A DNA stretch of 32,931 nucleotides from Wenzhouxiangella sp. (GCA_007119095.1 SKQI01000034.1:1-32931); one strand, 5' to 3'. Positions 21,611 through 30,545 are shown, counted from the stretch's first letter. Made by a program: numbers and translations. Notes: generated by a model from the letters alone, not told the origin.

Positions 21611-23530
21611 TTGAGCGATTTTGCCAAAAACCTGATCATGTGGATCATCATCGCGATGGTGCTCATGAGCGTGTTCAATTATTACTCGCAGCCGCAGCAA
21701 GAACCGCGGTCAATGAACTACTCGATATTCCTGGAAGAAGTTCGCAGCGGAAATGTCGAGAAAGTCACCATTCAGGAAAGTGCTGGCGGCAAGACCATCA
21801 CCGGCCAGTCTCGTGACGGGCAGCATTTCACGGTTCAGGCCCCTCGTGATGACGGCCTGATCAAGGATTTGCTCGACAACCGCGTCACGATCGAGGCCAA
21901 GGAGCCCCAGCGCCGCTCGATCGTTATCGATATTCTGATCAGCCTGCTGCCGGTTCTGGTCCTTGTCGGTCTGTGGGTTTACTTTATGCGCCAGATGCAA
22001 GGCGGGATGGGTGGCCGCGGGGGCGCGATGAGTTTCGGCAAGTCGCGCGCCAAGCTCCAGGGCGAGGACCAGGTGAAGGTCACGTTTGATGATGTGGCCG
22101 GTTGTGAAGAGGCCAAGGAAGAAGTCACCGAACTGGTTGATTTTCTGAGAAATCCCGCCAAGTTTCAGCGTCTGGGCGGACACATTCCCAAAGGCATTCT
22201 GATGGTCGGCTCGCCGGGCACCGGCAAGACCTTGCTGGCCAAGGCAATTGCCGGTGAAGCGCGAGTGCCGTTTTTCTCGATCTCCGGTTCCGACTTTGTC
22301 GAAATGTTTGTTGGCGTCGGCGCATCTCGCGTCCGCGATATGTTTGAAACCGCGAAAAAACATGCGCCCTGCATCATTTTCATCGACGAAATTGATGCCG
22401 TTGGACGACACCGCGGCGCAGGCCTTGGCGGCGGACATGATGAACGCGAGCAGACGTTGAACCAGCTGCTGGTTGAAATGGACGGCTTTGAAGGCAACGA
22501 GGGTATCATCCTGATCGCTGCCACCAACCGACCGGATGTACTCGACCCGGCACTGCTGCGCCCCGGCCGCTTCGACCGCCAGGTCGTTGTGCCCCTGCCT
22601 GACCTGAAAGGACGGGAGCAGATCCTGAAAGTGCATATGCGCAAGGTGCCCATTGACGATAACGTCGATGCGCGCGTCATTGCCCGAGGAACACCCGGCT
22701 TCTCCGGTGCGGATCTGGCCAATCTGGTCAATGAAGCAGCGCTGTTTGCCGCCCGGCAGGATTCAAAGACCGTGCGCCAGTCGCATTTCGAGCTTGCCAA
22801 AGACAAGATCATGATGGGCGCAGAGCGCAAGTCCATGGCCATGTCCGAGCACGAGAAGCGCCTGACCGCCTACCATGAAGCCGGCCACGCCATTGTTGGT
22901 CGCCTGGTGCCGGACCACGACCCGGTTTACAAGGTCACGATCATTCCGCGTGGGCGGGCCCTCGGGGTGACCATGTTCCTGCCCGAGCAGGACAAATATT
23001 CGATGACCAGGCAGCAGATCACTTCGCAGTTGGCCAGCCTGTTTGGCGGCCGAGTTGCCGAGGAGTTGATTTACGGTAAGGAGAACGTCACGACCGGTGC
23101 TTCCAACGACATCGAGCGCGCCTCTCAGATTGCGCGCAACATGGTAACGAAGTGGGGCCTCTCTGACGCCATGGGGCCGATCTCCTATGATGAGAACGAG
23201 GACGAAGTGTTCCTCGGACGGCAGGTCACCCAGCACAAGCACGTGTCGGACGAGACGCATCGCCAGTTGGACAAGGAGGTGCGCAGGATCATCGATGAGG
23301 CCTATCAGGTTGCCACTCGCATCCTGGATGAAAATCGTGACAAGCTCGATATGATGGCCGAAGCTTTGATGCGGTATGAAACCATCGACACGCGCCAGAT
23401 CGATCAGATCATGCAGGGGCAGGAGCCGGATCCGCCAGAGGATTGGAACCAGGGCGATGAGCCTCCCAGCCCGGATTCAGATGGCGACGACGACAGCCGT
23501 GAGCCCGCTGGACAGCCTGCACCAGGCTGA
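21611..23530 (+). CDS. ftsH: ATP-dependent zinc metalloprotease FtsH
   Basis: 639 residues. A membrane-anchored AAA+ protease that degrades unassembled membrane proteins and short-lived regulators. Membrane helices are at about 6-24 and 101-119, with a periplasmic domain between them. Walker A reads GSPGTGKT (from about 200) where GPPGTGKT is usual; Walker B IIFIDEIDA and the arginine-finger region RPGRFDRQV are intact. The zinc motif HEAGH is at about 422-426. The start codon is TTG at 21611, chosen because GGAG precedes it and the family N-terminus FAKNLIMW follows; the nearest upstream ATG (21569) runs into a stop. A strong terminator follows the gene. Confidence 0.97.
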   Translation: MSDFAKNLIMWIIIAMVLMSVFNYYSQPQQEPRSMNYSIFLEEVRSGNVEKVTIQESAGGKTITGQSRDGQHFTVQAPRDDGLIKDLLDNRVTIEAKEPQRRSIVIDILISLLPVLVLVGLWVYFMRQMQGGMGGRGGAMSFGKSRAKLQGEDQVKVTFDDVAGCEEAKEEVTELVDFLRNPAKFQRLGGHIPKGILMVGSPGTGKTLLAKAIAGEARVPFFSISGSDFVEMFVGVGASRVRDMFETAKKHAPCIIFIDEIDAVGRHRGAGLGGGHDEREQTLNQLLVEMDGFEGNEGIILIAATNRPDVLDPALLRPGRFDRQVVVPLPDLKGREQILKVHMRKVPIDDNVDARVIARGTPGFSGADLANLVNEAALFAARQDSKTVRQSHFELAKDKIMMGAERKSMAMSEHEKRLTAYHEAGHAIVGRLVPDHDPVYKVTIIPRGRALGVTMFLPEQDKYSMTRQQITSQLASLFGGRVAEELIYGKENVTTGASNDIERASQIARNMVTKWGLSDAMGPISYDENEDEVFLGRQVTQHKHVSDETHRQLDKEVRRIIDEAYQVATRILDENRDKLDMMAEALMRYETIDTRQIDQIMQGQEPDPPEDWNQGDEPPSPDSDGDDDSREPAGQPAPG

Positions 23531-23549
23531 TTCGTTTTGGTCGAGAATT

Positions 23550-23587
23550 GAAAGCCGCGCCGCCCAGACGGCGCGGCTTTCGCTTTT
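23550..23587 (+). terminator. Intrinsic terminator after ftsH
   Basis: GAAAGCCGCGCCG (23550-23562), loop CCCAGA, CGGCGCGGCTTTC (23569-23581): a 13-bp perfect stem, then GCTTTT. It separates ftsH from folP, so folP needs its own promoter in 23588-23700, where I see no convincing one. Confidence 0.85.
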
Positions 23588-23706
23588 CTGCTGACTCGGC
23601 AACCGCAGTCTTTGCCGGGCCACGAACAAGCCCTGTCCGCTGTCTCGAAGGATGTTCTCGTACAGCACGACAGTTTTATGGGCTGGACTCCAAACAGGGA
23701 ATACCG

Positions 23707-24573
23707 ATGTCCATCGATCTCGTTGCGCAAATCCACGGTGCGGCCAGCGGTCGCAAGCCGTTGGTCATGGGTATCGTCAATGTCACCCCGGATTCCTTCT
23801 CCGACGGGGGGCGCTACTGGCAGCCGGATGCGGCAATTGCCCATGCCCTGAAGCTTGCCGAAGAGGGTGCCGACATTCTCGATATCGGCGGTGAATCCAC
23901 TCGGCCCGGCGCTGAACCGGTTGCGTCTGCCGCTGAAATCGAGCGCGTGGTCAGTGTCATTGATCCTCTGGCGCGCAAGCTCACTGTTCCCATTTCCATC
24001 GATACCAGCAAGCCGGAGGTCATGCGCGCCGCTGTTGCAGCCGGTGCGAGCATGATCAACGATGTCAACGCATTACGCGCCGACGGCGCGCTGGCGATGG
24101 CTGCCAGCCTGGATGTGCCGGTGTGCATCATGCACATGCAGGGGCAGCCCAGGACGATGCAGCAGAACCCCGTCTACGGCAACGTGGAAGCCGATGTTCG
24201 CGACTTCCTGGTCCATCGGGCCGAGGCGGCACTCGAGGCCGGTATTCGCCGCGAAAACATTGTCATTGACCCTGGTTTCGGTTTTGGCAAGACGCTGGCG
24301 CACAATCTGACGTTGTTGGCCGGTCTGAATCGCCTCACAGAGGCCGGATGGCCGGTGCTGGCCGGCATGTCGAGAAAATCCATGTTGGGCGCCATAACCG
24401 GCCGCGAATCCACCGACGAGCGCCTGGCAGCCTCCCTGGCCGCAGCCATGCTCTGTGCCCAGCGCGGCGCGGCGATTCTGAGAGTGCACGACGTCGCGCC
24501 CACGGTGGACGTGCTCAAGATGCTGGCTGCCGACGCCGCATCTGGTCAGCAGCAGCGTAAAATACAGTCATGA
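23707..24573 (+). CDS. folP: Dihydropteroate synthase
   Basis: 288 residues. It joins 6-hydroxymethyl-dihydropterin diphosphate with p-aminobenzoate in folate synthesis, and is the sulfonamide target. Both family signatures are visible: MGIVNVTPDSFSDGG near residue 22-36 and DILDIGGESTRPGAEPV around 57-73. The pterin-site residues are in ISIDTSKPEV, INDVNAL, IDPGFGFGKT and GMSRKSMLG. AGGGA before ATG 23707 supports this start; the frame is open to 23548, but this would include the terminator. The stop overlaps glmM by 4 bp. Confidence 0.96.
   Translation: MSIDLVAQIHGAASGRKPLVMGIVNVTPDSFSDGGRYWQPDAAIAHALKLAEEGADILDIGGESTRPGAEPVASAAEIERVVSVIDPLARKLTVPISIDTSKPEVMRAAVAAGASMINDVNALRADGALAMAASLDVPVCIMHMQGQPRTMQQNPVYGNVEADVRDFLVHRAEAALEAGIRRENIVIDPGFGFGKTLAHNLTLLAGLNRLTEAGWPVLAGMSRKSMLGAITGRESTDERLAASLAAAMLCAQRGAAILRVHDVAPTVDVLKMLAADAASGQQQRKIQS
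24558..24572 (+). promoter_or_regulatory. -10-like box six bases before the glmM ATG
   Basis: TAAAAT (24558-24563), ACAGTC, ATG (24570). The glmM start has no Shine-Dalgarno sequence. glmM may be translated by coupling to folP (ATGA overlap), from a leaderless transcript started here, or both. Confidence 0.4.
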
Positions 24574-25916
24574 AATACTTTGGCACTGACGGCATTCGCG
24601 GGCGGGTTGGTGAGCCGCCCATCACGGTAGACTTCATCCTCAAGCTCGGCTGGGCAGCAGGGTCGGTGCTGGCCGAACGCAGCGACGATCATCCCAGCGT
24701 GGTGATCGGCAAGGATACGCGTATCTCCGGCTACCTGTTCGAATCGGCGCTGGAGGCCGGTTTTTCCGCGGCTGGCGTTGATGTGCGCTTGCTGGGTCCG
24801 ATGCCGACACCCGCCGTAGCCCATTTAACGCGTAGCCTGGGGGGCGTGGCGGGGGTTGTGATCTCCGCGTCCCACAACCCCTACGAAGACAACGGCATCA
24901 AGTTTTTCTCCGGCCAGGGCGAAAAGCTGGACGATGCGCTGCAAGAGGCGATCGAGCAGCGGCTGGAAGCATCGCTGGAACAGGTGGCGCCGCATCGGCT
25001 CGGCAAGGCAGCCCGCGTTGATGACGCGGTCGGCCGCTATATCGAGTACTGCAAGGCTACCGTTCCTTATGGCACCCGTTTCGAGGGTCTGAAGGTAGTG
25101 GTTGACTGTGCCAACGGGGCGACCTACCGCATAGCCCCGCCGGTATTCAGGGAACTGGGTGCTGAGGTGGTCTCGATTCACGACAAGCCTGATGGTCTGA
25201 ATATCAACACCGACTGCGGTTCCACCCACCCGCAGAGTTTGGCAAAATCCGTGATCGACGAAAAGGCCGATCTGGGTGTTGCCTTTGATGGTGATGGCGA
25301 CCGGGTGGTACTGGTCGATCATACCGGTCGGCTGATTGACGGCGACCAGATTCTGTTCGTGTTGGCCAATGCGCGCCGCGCCAATGGCGGTCTGAGCGGC
25401 GGTGTGGTTGGCACTGTGATGAGTAATTTCGGCCTGGAGGAAGCGTTTCGCGGCATGGGCGTACCGTTCGAGCGCAGCCAGGTTGGCGACCGCTTCGTTC
25501 ATGAGCGTCTGCGTGAGCGCGGCTGGGTACTGGGCGGAGAGGCTTCCGGGCATATTCTTTGCCTGGACCGGGCGACCACCGGTTGCGGCATTGTTTCGGC
25601 GCTGCAGGTGCTGGAAGTAGTTGCCAGGACACGCCAGTCGCTGGCGGCCCTGGCCAACGGGATGAAGAAGTATCCGCAGGTGATGATCAATGTGCCGGTG
25701 GTCGGTGATGCCAGGGCTGCGATCAGCGGCAATCCGATTCTGGATGCGGCGGTGCGGGACGTTGAATCCGAGCTTGATGGCAATGGGCGGGTCATTTTGC
25801 GACCATCGGGCACTGAGCCGGTGGTTCGGGTGACCGTGGAAGGGCCCGAATCCGACCAGGTCGCCCGCCTGGCCGATCAGCTGGCTGGCGCAGTCACCCG
25901 CGCCATCAGTGCCTGA
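24570..25916 (+). CDS. glmM: Phosphoglucosamine mutase
   Basis: 448 residues. It converts glucosamine-6-phosphate to glucosamine-1-phosphate for UDP-GlcNAc, hence peptidoglycan and LPS. N-terminus YFGTDGIRGRVGE, phosphoserine loop VISASHNPYEDNG with Ser101, metal site DGDGDR and the C-terminal phosphate loop RPSGTEPVVRV are all present. Order folP-glmM with a 4-bp overlap is the standard gammaproteobacterial arrangement. In many relatives tpiA and secG follow; here a 2-oxoglutarate oxygenase does. Confidence 0.97.
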   Translation: MKYFGTDGIRGRVGEPPITVDFILKLGWAAGSVLAERSDDHPSVVIGKDTRISGYLFESALEAGFSAAGVDVRLLGPMPTPAVAHLTRSLGGVAGVVISASHNPYEDNGIKFFSGQGEKLDDALQEAIEQRLEASLEQVAPHRLGKAARVDDAVGRYIEYCKATVPYGTRFEGLKVVVDCANGATYRIAPPVFRELGAEVVSIHDKPDGLNINTDCGSTHPQSLAKSVIDEKADLGVAFDGDGDRVVLVDHTGRLIDGDQILFVLANARRANGGLSGGVVGTVMSNFGLEEAFRGMGVPFERSQVGDRFVHERLRERGWVLGGEASGHILCLDRATTGCGIVSALQVLEVVARTRQSLAALANGMKKYPQVMINVPVVGDARAAISGNPILDAAVRDVESELDGNGRVILRPSGTEPVVRVTVEGPESDQVARLADQLAGAVTRAISA

Positions 25917-25949
25917 GTTCAGATCTCAACCGTTAAGGAATCCACTGAC

Positions 25950-26885
25950 ATGAGTCAGGTTCCCGTCTTGTCGCTTGCGGAATTTGATCAACGTGCTGGC
26001 CGCTTTTCCTCCGAACTGGGGCGGGCCTGGCGCGAAACGGGCTTTGTCGGTATTCGCGATCATGGTATCGACGACGAACTGATCAAGCAGGCTTATACGG
26101 TTTTCCGCCAGTTCTTTGCACTGCCTGCCGATATCAAGCAGCAGTACCATCGCCCCGGTATTGGCGGCGCGCGCGGCTACACGGGTTTTGGTATTGAGCA
26201 GGCACGTGATCACGATGTGCCCGACTTAAAGGAGTTCTGGCACGTTGGCCGGGATTTGCTGGAAGCGAATCCGTTTCCGGATATTCTGCTGCCGAATGTC
26301 TGGCCGGCCGAGCTGCCTGCCTTCAAGCCCGTTGCGTTGGCCCTGTATCGCGCGCTTGACCAGTTGGGTGGCCGTATTCTGTCGGCATTGGCGCTGGATG
26401 TTGGTCTCGATAAGGACTGGTTTGCGCACCATATCAATGTCGGTAACTCGATCCTGCGGCCGATTCATTACCCGCCGATTCGCGATGCCGTGCCGGGTGC
26501 AGTCCGTGCCGCGCGGCATGAGGATATCAACCTGATTACGCTGCTGATCGGTTCGAAAGAGCAGGGCCTGGAAATTCTGACCCGGGATGGTCAGTGGGTG
26601 CCTGTCAGTACCTTGCCCGGCACGATTGTGGTCAATGTCGGCGACATGCTGCAGCGCCTGACCAATCACGTTTATCCCTCGACTACCCATCGGGTCGTCA
26701 ATCCGGCTGGCGAGGCTGCCAGCCAGGCGCGTTTCTCGATCCCGTTCTTCCTCCATCCGAACCCGGATTTTCTGATCCAGACCCTGCCGCAGTGCATCAG
26801 TGATTCGCGCCCGAACCGCTACCCGGAGCCGATCACGGCCAACGATTATTTGCAGCAGCGTTTACGCGAAATCAAGCTGTTGTAG
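25950..26885 (+). CDS. 2-oxoglutarate/Fe(II) dioxygenase, isopenicillin N synthase family
   Basis: 311 residues. The N-terminal DIOX_N part contains ETGFVGIRDHGIDDELI; the catalytic double-stranded beta helix carries the iron triad His190-x-Asp192 (ARHEDINLIT) and His247 (STTHRVVNP), then an Arg in RFSIPFF that binds 2-oxoglutarate. The family includes ethylene-forming enzymes, deacetoxycephalosporin synthases and many uncharacterised bacterial oxygenases, so the substrate is open. TAAGGA precedes the ATG. It is 33 bp after glmM and may be co-transcribed. The 3' end overlaps yigZ by 24 bp. Confidence 0.88.
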   Translation: MSQVPVLSLAEFDQRAGRFSSELGRAWRETGFVGIRDHGIDDELIKQAYTVFRQFFALPADIKQQYHRPGIGGARGYTGFGIEQARDHDVPDLKEFWHVGRDLLEANPFPDILLPNVWPAELPAFKPVALALYRALDQLGGRILSALALDVGLDKDWFAHHINVGNSILRPIHYPPIRDAVPGAVRAARHEDINLITLLIGSKEQGLEILTRDGQWVPVSTLPGTIVVNVGDMLQRLTNHVYPSTTHRVVNPAGEAASQARFSIPFFLHPNPDFLIQTLPQCISDSRPNRYPEPITANDYLQQRLREIKLL

Positions 26886-27452
26886 TGTCACCTGCCCGCG
26901 GGTCAGATCTTTGAGCGTAACGGACAGCGCATCCAGGTTCGTGAGCGGCAGCTCGATCTCCAGATCCAGTCCCTGTTCTCCGTAGCGCTCGCTGATTTTC
27001 TCGGCAGCAAACTGGGCAAGCAGCTGATGGGTGCGGTCGACATGCTCGAAGCCCAGGCAGATGCGCAAGCGTGTGGTTTCGATCAGGCGCTCGCGGCTGG
27101 CCTGGCGCAAGCACTCGGCAGCGGTGCCGCCATACGCTCGGGCCAGGCCGCCGGTGCCGAGCTTGACGCCGCCGAAATAGCGAATGACGACCACGCCGAC
27201 CTGATCAAGGTCCTGCCCCTCGATCGCTTGCAGAATCGGACGCCCGGCGGTGCCACCCGGCTCGCCGTCGTCATCGAAACGATACTGTTGGCCGCTTTTC
27301 CAGGCCCAGCAGTGGTGGTTGGCGCCGGCCTCGTGGACTTGTTCGAGAAACTGGCGCATGCCGGCTTCACTGGCATGACGCTCGGCCAGGGCAATGAACC
27401 GGGAGTGCTTGATCAGCGCCTCATGCCTGGCGGGAGCAGCCAGTGTCGACAT
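26862..27452 (-). CDS. yigZ: IMPACT/YigZ family protein
   Basis: 196 residues from ATG at 27452. YigZ core motifs are present: KHSRFIALAERH, GANHHCWAWKSG, FDDDGEPGGTAGRP and VVVIRYFGGVKLGTGGLARAY. A smaller C-terminal ferredoxin-like domain (DUF1949) follows. The role in bacteria is unclear; the eukaryotic relative IMPACT affects translation control through GCN1. A longer start to 27500 would overlap xseA; GTG at 27461 is another option. Only 5 bp separate the ATG from the xseA stop, so it follows xseA in one unit. Confidence 0.9.
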   Translation of the reverse strand: MSTLAAPARHEALIKHSRFIALAERHASEAGMRQFLEQVHEAGANHHCWAWKSGQQYRFDDDGEPGGTAGRPILQAIEGQDLDQVGVVVIRYFGGVKLGTGGLARAYGGTAAECLRQASRERLIETTRLRICLGFEHVDRTHQLLAQFAAEKISERYGEQGLDLEIELPLTNLDALSVTLKDLTRGQVTLQQLDFA

Positions 27453-27457
27453 CTCGG

Positions 27458-28825
27458 TCACTGAATCCGGGCCTTGCGCGGTGCTGAGGTTACCTCGCAA
27501 TCAACTTCAAAATCACTCAGCAAGACATTGATTAATCTGCCTTCGATAAATTCACTTTTCCGGGTGAGCGCTTGTCCTTCAGGGGTTCTGACCACCGCAT
27601 AGCCGCGTTCCAGGACGCGCAGCGGGCTAACGTTGTCGAGATTGCGAACCAGTCCCTGCAGTTCACGTTGTTTCCGCTCCAACGCACTGTGGACGGCGCG
27701 CTGCAGCCTGCTTTCCAGTTCGCTCATGCGCTCGGTCAGTCGTTCCAGCTGTCTGCCGGGATGGCGCGCCTGTAGCCGCGCCCGGAGCCCCGACCAACGT
27801 TGCTGGCGATGATCCAGGGCGCGCTTCATTGCCTGCTGATTGCGCGCCTGGAGCTGTTCAAGCTGGACCCGGTGCTGATCAAGGCGTCTCCCCGGATCGC
27901 ACTGCAGCAGCCGGTGGCCGACCTGGTCGACCCGCTGGGAAAGACGGTCGAGGTGCTGGTGGGTTGCCTTCAGCAGGCGCTTGTCCAGGCGCGATAGCTG
28001 TTGGTGCAGGGCAGGGCCGTCGGGGCTGACCGCTGTGGCCGCTGCGGTCGGCGTGGCTGCCCGCAAATCGGCCACAAAGTCGGCGATGGTGAAATCGGTT
28101 TCGTGGCCGACCGCGCTGACGATGGGTGTTTTGGCTGCCGCGATCGCCCTGGCCAGTGCTTCATCATTGAAGGCCCACAGATCTTCCAGTGAGCCGCCGC
28201 CGCGACCGATGATCAGAACATCGGCCCAGCCATGAGCGTCGGCCGCCTGCAGCGCCTTCAGCAATTCGCCTGCCGCCTGTTCCCCCTGCACGGGGCTCGG
28301 ATAAAGGCGCACCTTGGCGACCGGCCAGCGTTGGCCGAGAACGCGCAGCATGTCTTGCAATGCCGCCCCGCTGGGAGAGGTGATCAGGCCAATGCGCCCA
28401 GGCCAGTCGGGCAGTGCCTGTTTTCGGGTGGGGTCGAACAAACCTTCGGCGTCGAGTTTTTTCTTCAGCGCTTCGAAAGCGCGGGCCAGCATGCCGGCAC
28501 CGGCCTCCAGCATGCCGTCGGCGATGAGCTGGTAATCACCGCGGGCTTCATAAAGGCTAAGCCGGCCCCGCACCACCACTTCCTGGCCATTTTCCGGGCG
28601 AAAACCCAGGCCGGCGGCGTGTCCGCGAAACAGGGCGCAGCGAATCTGGGCGCGGTTGTCTTTTAGGGTGAAGTAAAGATGGCCGGAAGCTGGTCGAGCC
28701 AGGTTGGAAATCTCGGCTTGGATCCACAGTCTCGGGAATCCGGCTTCGAGATGCAGACGTACTTCCTGGTTCAGTTCCGATGGGGCGTAGACGTGGCTTT
28801 CCGGGCCTGGGGGCTGAATCGGCAT
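27458..28825 (-). CDS. xseA: Exodeoxyribonuclease VII large subunit
   Basis: 455 residues, full length. It degrades single-stranded DNA together with the small XseB subunits. An N-terminal OB-fold contains GFPRLWIQAEISNLARPASGH; the catalytic core shows GRIGLITSPSGAALQDML, IIGRGGGSLEDLWAFNDE and SAVGHETDFTIADFVADLRA-type motifs. A long charged helical region (about 275-400) is the XseB-binding coiled coil. xseB is not in the window. The ATG follows a TATAAT box by six bases, so the message may be leaderless. Confidence 0.95.
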   Translation of the reverse strand: MPIQPPGPESHVYAPSELNQEVRLHLEAGFPRLWIQAEISNLARPASGHLYFTLKDNRAQIRCALFRGHAAGLGFRPENGQEVVVRGRLSLYEARGDYQLIADGMLEAGAGMLARAFEALKKKLDAEGLFDPTRKQALPDWPGRIGLITSPSGAALQDMLRVLGQRWPVAKVRLYPSPVQGEQAAGELLKALQAADAHGWADVLIIGRGGGSLEDLWAFNDEALARAIAAAKTPIVSAVGHETDFTIADFVADLRAATPTAAATAVSPDGPALHQQLSRLDKRLLKATHQHLDRLSQRVDQVGHRLLQCDPGRRLDQHRVQLEQLQARNQQAMKRALDHRQQRWSGLRARLQARHPGRQLERLTERMSELESRLQRAVHSALERKQRELQGLVRNLDNVSPLRVLERGYAVVRTPEGQALTRKSEFIEGRLINVLLSDFEVDCEVTSAPRKARIQ

Positions 28826-28837
28826 CGATCAATTATA
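28823..28837 (-). promoter_or_regulatory. Perfect -10 box six bases before the xseA ATG (leaderless start)
   Basis: On the minus strand: TATAAT (28837-28832), TGATCG, ATG (28825-28823). Expected transcription start is the A of the ATG. No Shine-Dalgarno sequence and no good -35 box are visible. Confidence 0.55.
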
Positions 28838-28926
28838 GGCGTTCGCGATTGCAGCGCGGCCATCTCGACGGGTGGGCCCTGAGTTATCCTGTGCGCCTGT
28901 CTTTCGAAATTGCCCAGACCGCATAA

Positions 28927-30474
28927 ATGACTGATTCCAATGAAACATCAGACACCCATCGCCTGATTCTTCGCCAGACCAGGGTGGAAGACTACGCCGA
29001 TATCGCCGAGATCATGGATCGCGTCTATCCCGGCGGGCTGGAAGGTGCCTGGACTGAAGCCCAGTTTGAATCGCAGATCCTGCGATTTCCGGAGGGGCAG
29101 ATCTGCATCGAGGACAACGGCAAGGTCGTAGCAGCGGCCATTTCCCTGATCGTCAAGTACAGCCGCTGGGGGCAGGATCACCGCTACTGGGATATCGTCG
29201 GCAACGGTTACCTGACCACCCACGACCCCAAGGGGGACGTGCTCTACGGTGTCGATATCTTCGTTCACCCCGATTACCGCGATCTGCGTCTCGGCCGGCG
29301 ACTCTACGATGCCCGAAAGGAGCTGTGTGAGCGGCTGAACCTGCGTGGCATCGTGGTCGGCGGCCGAATCCCCGGTTACCACAAGGTAGCCGACGAATTG
29401 ACGCCGCAGCAATACGTGGCCAAGGTGCGGTCGCGCGAGCTTACTGATCCCATCCTGACCTTTCAGCTCGCCAACGATTTCCAGGTAAGGCGCATCGTTC
29501 GGGACTATCTGCCCAAAGACGAGGCATCGGCCGGGTTTGCGACCCTGCTTGAGTGGGTGAATATTTATTTCGAAGAGCCGACCAAGGGCATTACCGGGGG
29601 GCGGCCGTCGGATGTGCGTATTGGCGCCGTTCAGTGGCAGATGCGGCCGACCCGCTCACTGGAGGATCTGTTCTCCCAGATTGAGTATTTCGTCGATGCG
29701 GTGTCAGGCTACCAGGCTGACGTGGTCCTTTTTCCCGAGTTCTTCAACGGCCCGCTGATGGCGCCCTGGAATGATCAGGGGCCGGCTGAGGCGGTGCGGC
29801 AGCTGGCCGGCTATACCGAGGCAATTCGTGACGAGATGCTCAAGTACGCGGTCAGCTATAACATCAATATCATCGCCGGGTCCATGCCCGAATACGACGG
29901 CGAGCATTTGCGCAATGTCTGTTACCTGCTGCGCCGTGACGGCAGCTGGGACCGCCAGTACAAGGTTCATGTCACCCCCGACGAGGTCAGCTATTGGGGC
30001 TTGACCGGCGGTGACAAGGTCAAGGTGTTCGACACTGACTTCGGCAAGGTCGGCATTCTGATCTGCTACGACGTGGAGTTCCCGGAACTGCCGCGATTGA
30101 TGGCAGAAGAGGGTATGCACATCCTGTTTGTTCCTTACTGGACGGATACCAAGAATGCCTACCTGCGGGTTCGCCGCTGCGCCCAGGCCAGGGCGATCGA
30201 AAATGAATGTTACGTGGTAATTACCGGCTCAGTCGGCAACCTGCCTCGGGTGGAGAATATGGATATGCAGTATTCGCAAGCTGCGGTATTCACCCCGTCA
30301 GACTTCGCTTTTCCCCACGATGCGATTGCCCACGAGGCTACGCCGAACACGGAGACCATGCTGATCGCGGACCTCGACCTGGACAACCTGCGCGAAATCC
30401 GCTCACATGGCTCGGTGCGCAATCTCAAGGATCGCAGACTCGATCTGTTCGAGCTACGCTGGCGGGAAAAATGA
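28927..30474 (+). CDS. Fused GNAT acetyltransferase - carbon-nitrogen hydrolase (nitrilase superfamily)
   Basis: 515 residues with two domains. Residues ~12-200 form a GNAT-like acetyltransferase (VDIFVHPDYRDLRLGRRLYDA is the acetyl-CoA binding region). From ~228 a nitrilase domain follows with the complete catalytic triad: Glu271 (VLFPEFFNG), Lys346 (YKVHVTPDE) and Cys380 (ILICYDVEFPE). Fusions of this type are known in several bacterial phyla, but the substrates are not. Amide hydrolysis and acyl transfer on the same small molecule is a reasonable guess. Start at 28927 has no clear Shine-Dalgarno. The gene stands alone, divergent from xseA and 71 bp before zapG. Confidence 0.9.
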   Translation: MTDSNETSDTHRLILRQTRVEDYADIAEIMDRVYPGGLEGAWTEAQFESQILRFPEGQICIEDNGKVVAAAISLIVKYSRWGQDHRYWDIVGNGYLTTHDPKGDVLYGVDIFVHPDYRDLRLGRRLYDARKELCERLNLRGIVVGGRIPGYHKVADELTPQQYVAKVRSRELTDPILTFQLANDFQVRRIVRDYLPKDEASAGFATLLEWVNIYFEEPTKGITGGRPSDVRIGAVQWQMRPTRSLEDLFSQIEYFVDAVSGYQADVVLFPEFFNGPLMAPWNDQGPAEAVRQLAGYTEAIRDEMLKYAVSYNINIIAGSMPEYDGEHLRNVCYLLRRDGSWDRQYKVHVTPDEVSYWGLTGGDKVKVFDTDFGKVGILICYDVEFPELPRLMAEEGMHILFVPYWTDTKNAYLRVRRCAQARAIENECYVVITGSVGNLPRVENMDMQYSQAAVFTPSDFAFPHDAIAHEATPNTETMLIADLDLDNLREIRSHGSVRNLKDRRLDLFELRWREK

Positions 30475-30503
30475 GCGCTTGCCAGCCTGGCGTAACTTGC
30501 GGC

Positions 30504-30512
30504 TGTTATGAT
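30504..30512 (+). promoter_or_regulatory. Extended -10 promoter candidate of zapG
   Basis: TG-T-TATGAT: TG at 30504-30505, TATGAT at 30507-30512 (5/6). It lies 33 bp before the zapG ATG and after the nitrilase gene stop. Confidence 0.4.
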
Positions 30513-30545
30513 GAAGACGGGTTTAAACGAGAGAGGCTTGGTGAA

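Noticed and set aside
23548..23706. Upstream extension of folP
   Set aside because: It would start inside the ftsH terminator hairpin and adds sequence unlike dihydropteroate synthases; 23707 has a ribosome site.
26238..26266. A TGGCAC...TTGCT pattern resembling a sigma-54 promoter
   Set aside because: The spacing between the two halves is too long for sigma-54, and it lies inside the oxygenase gene.
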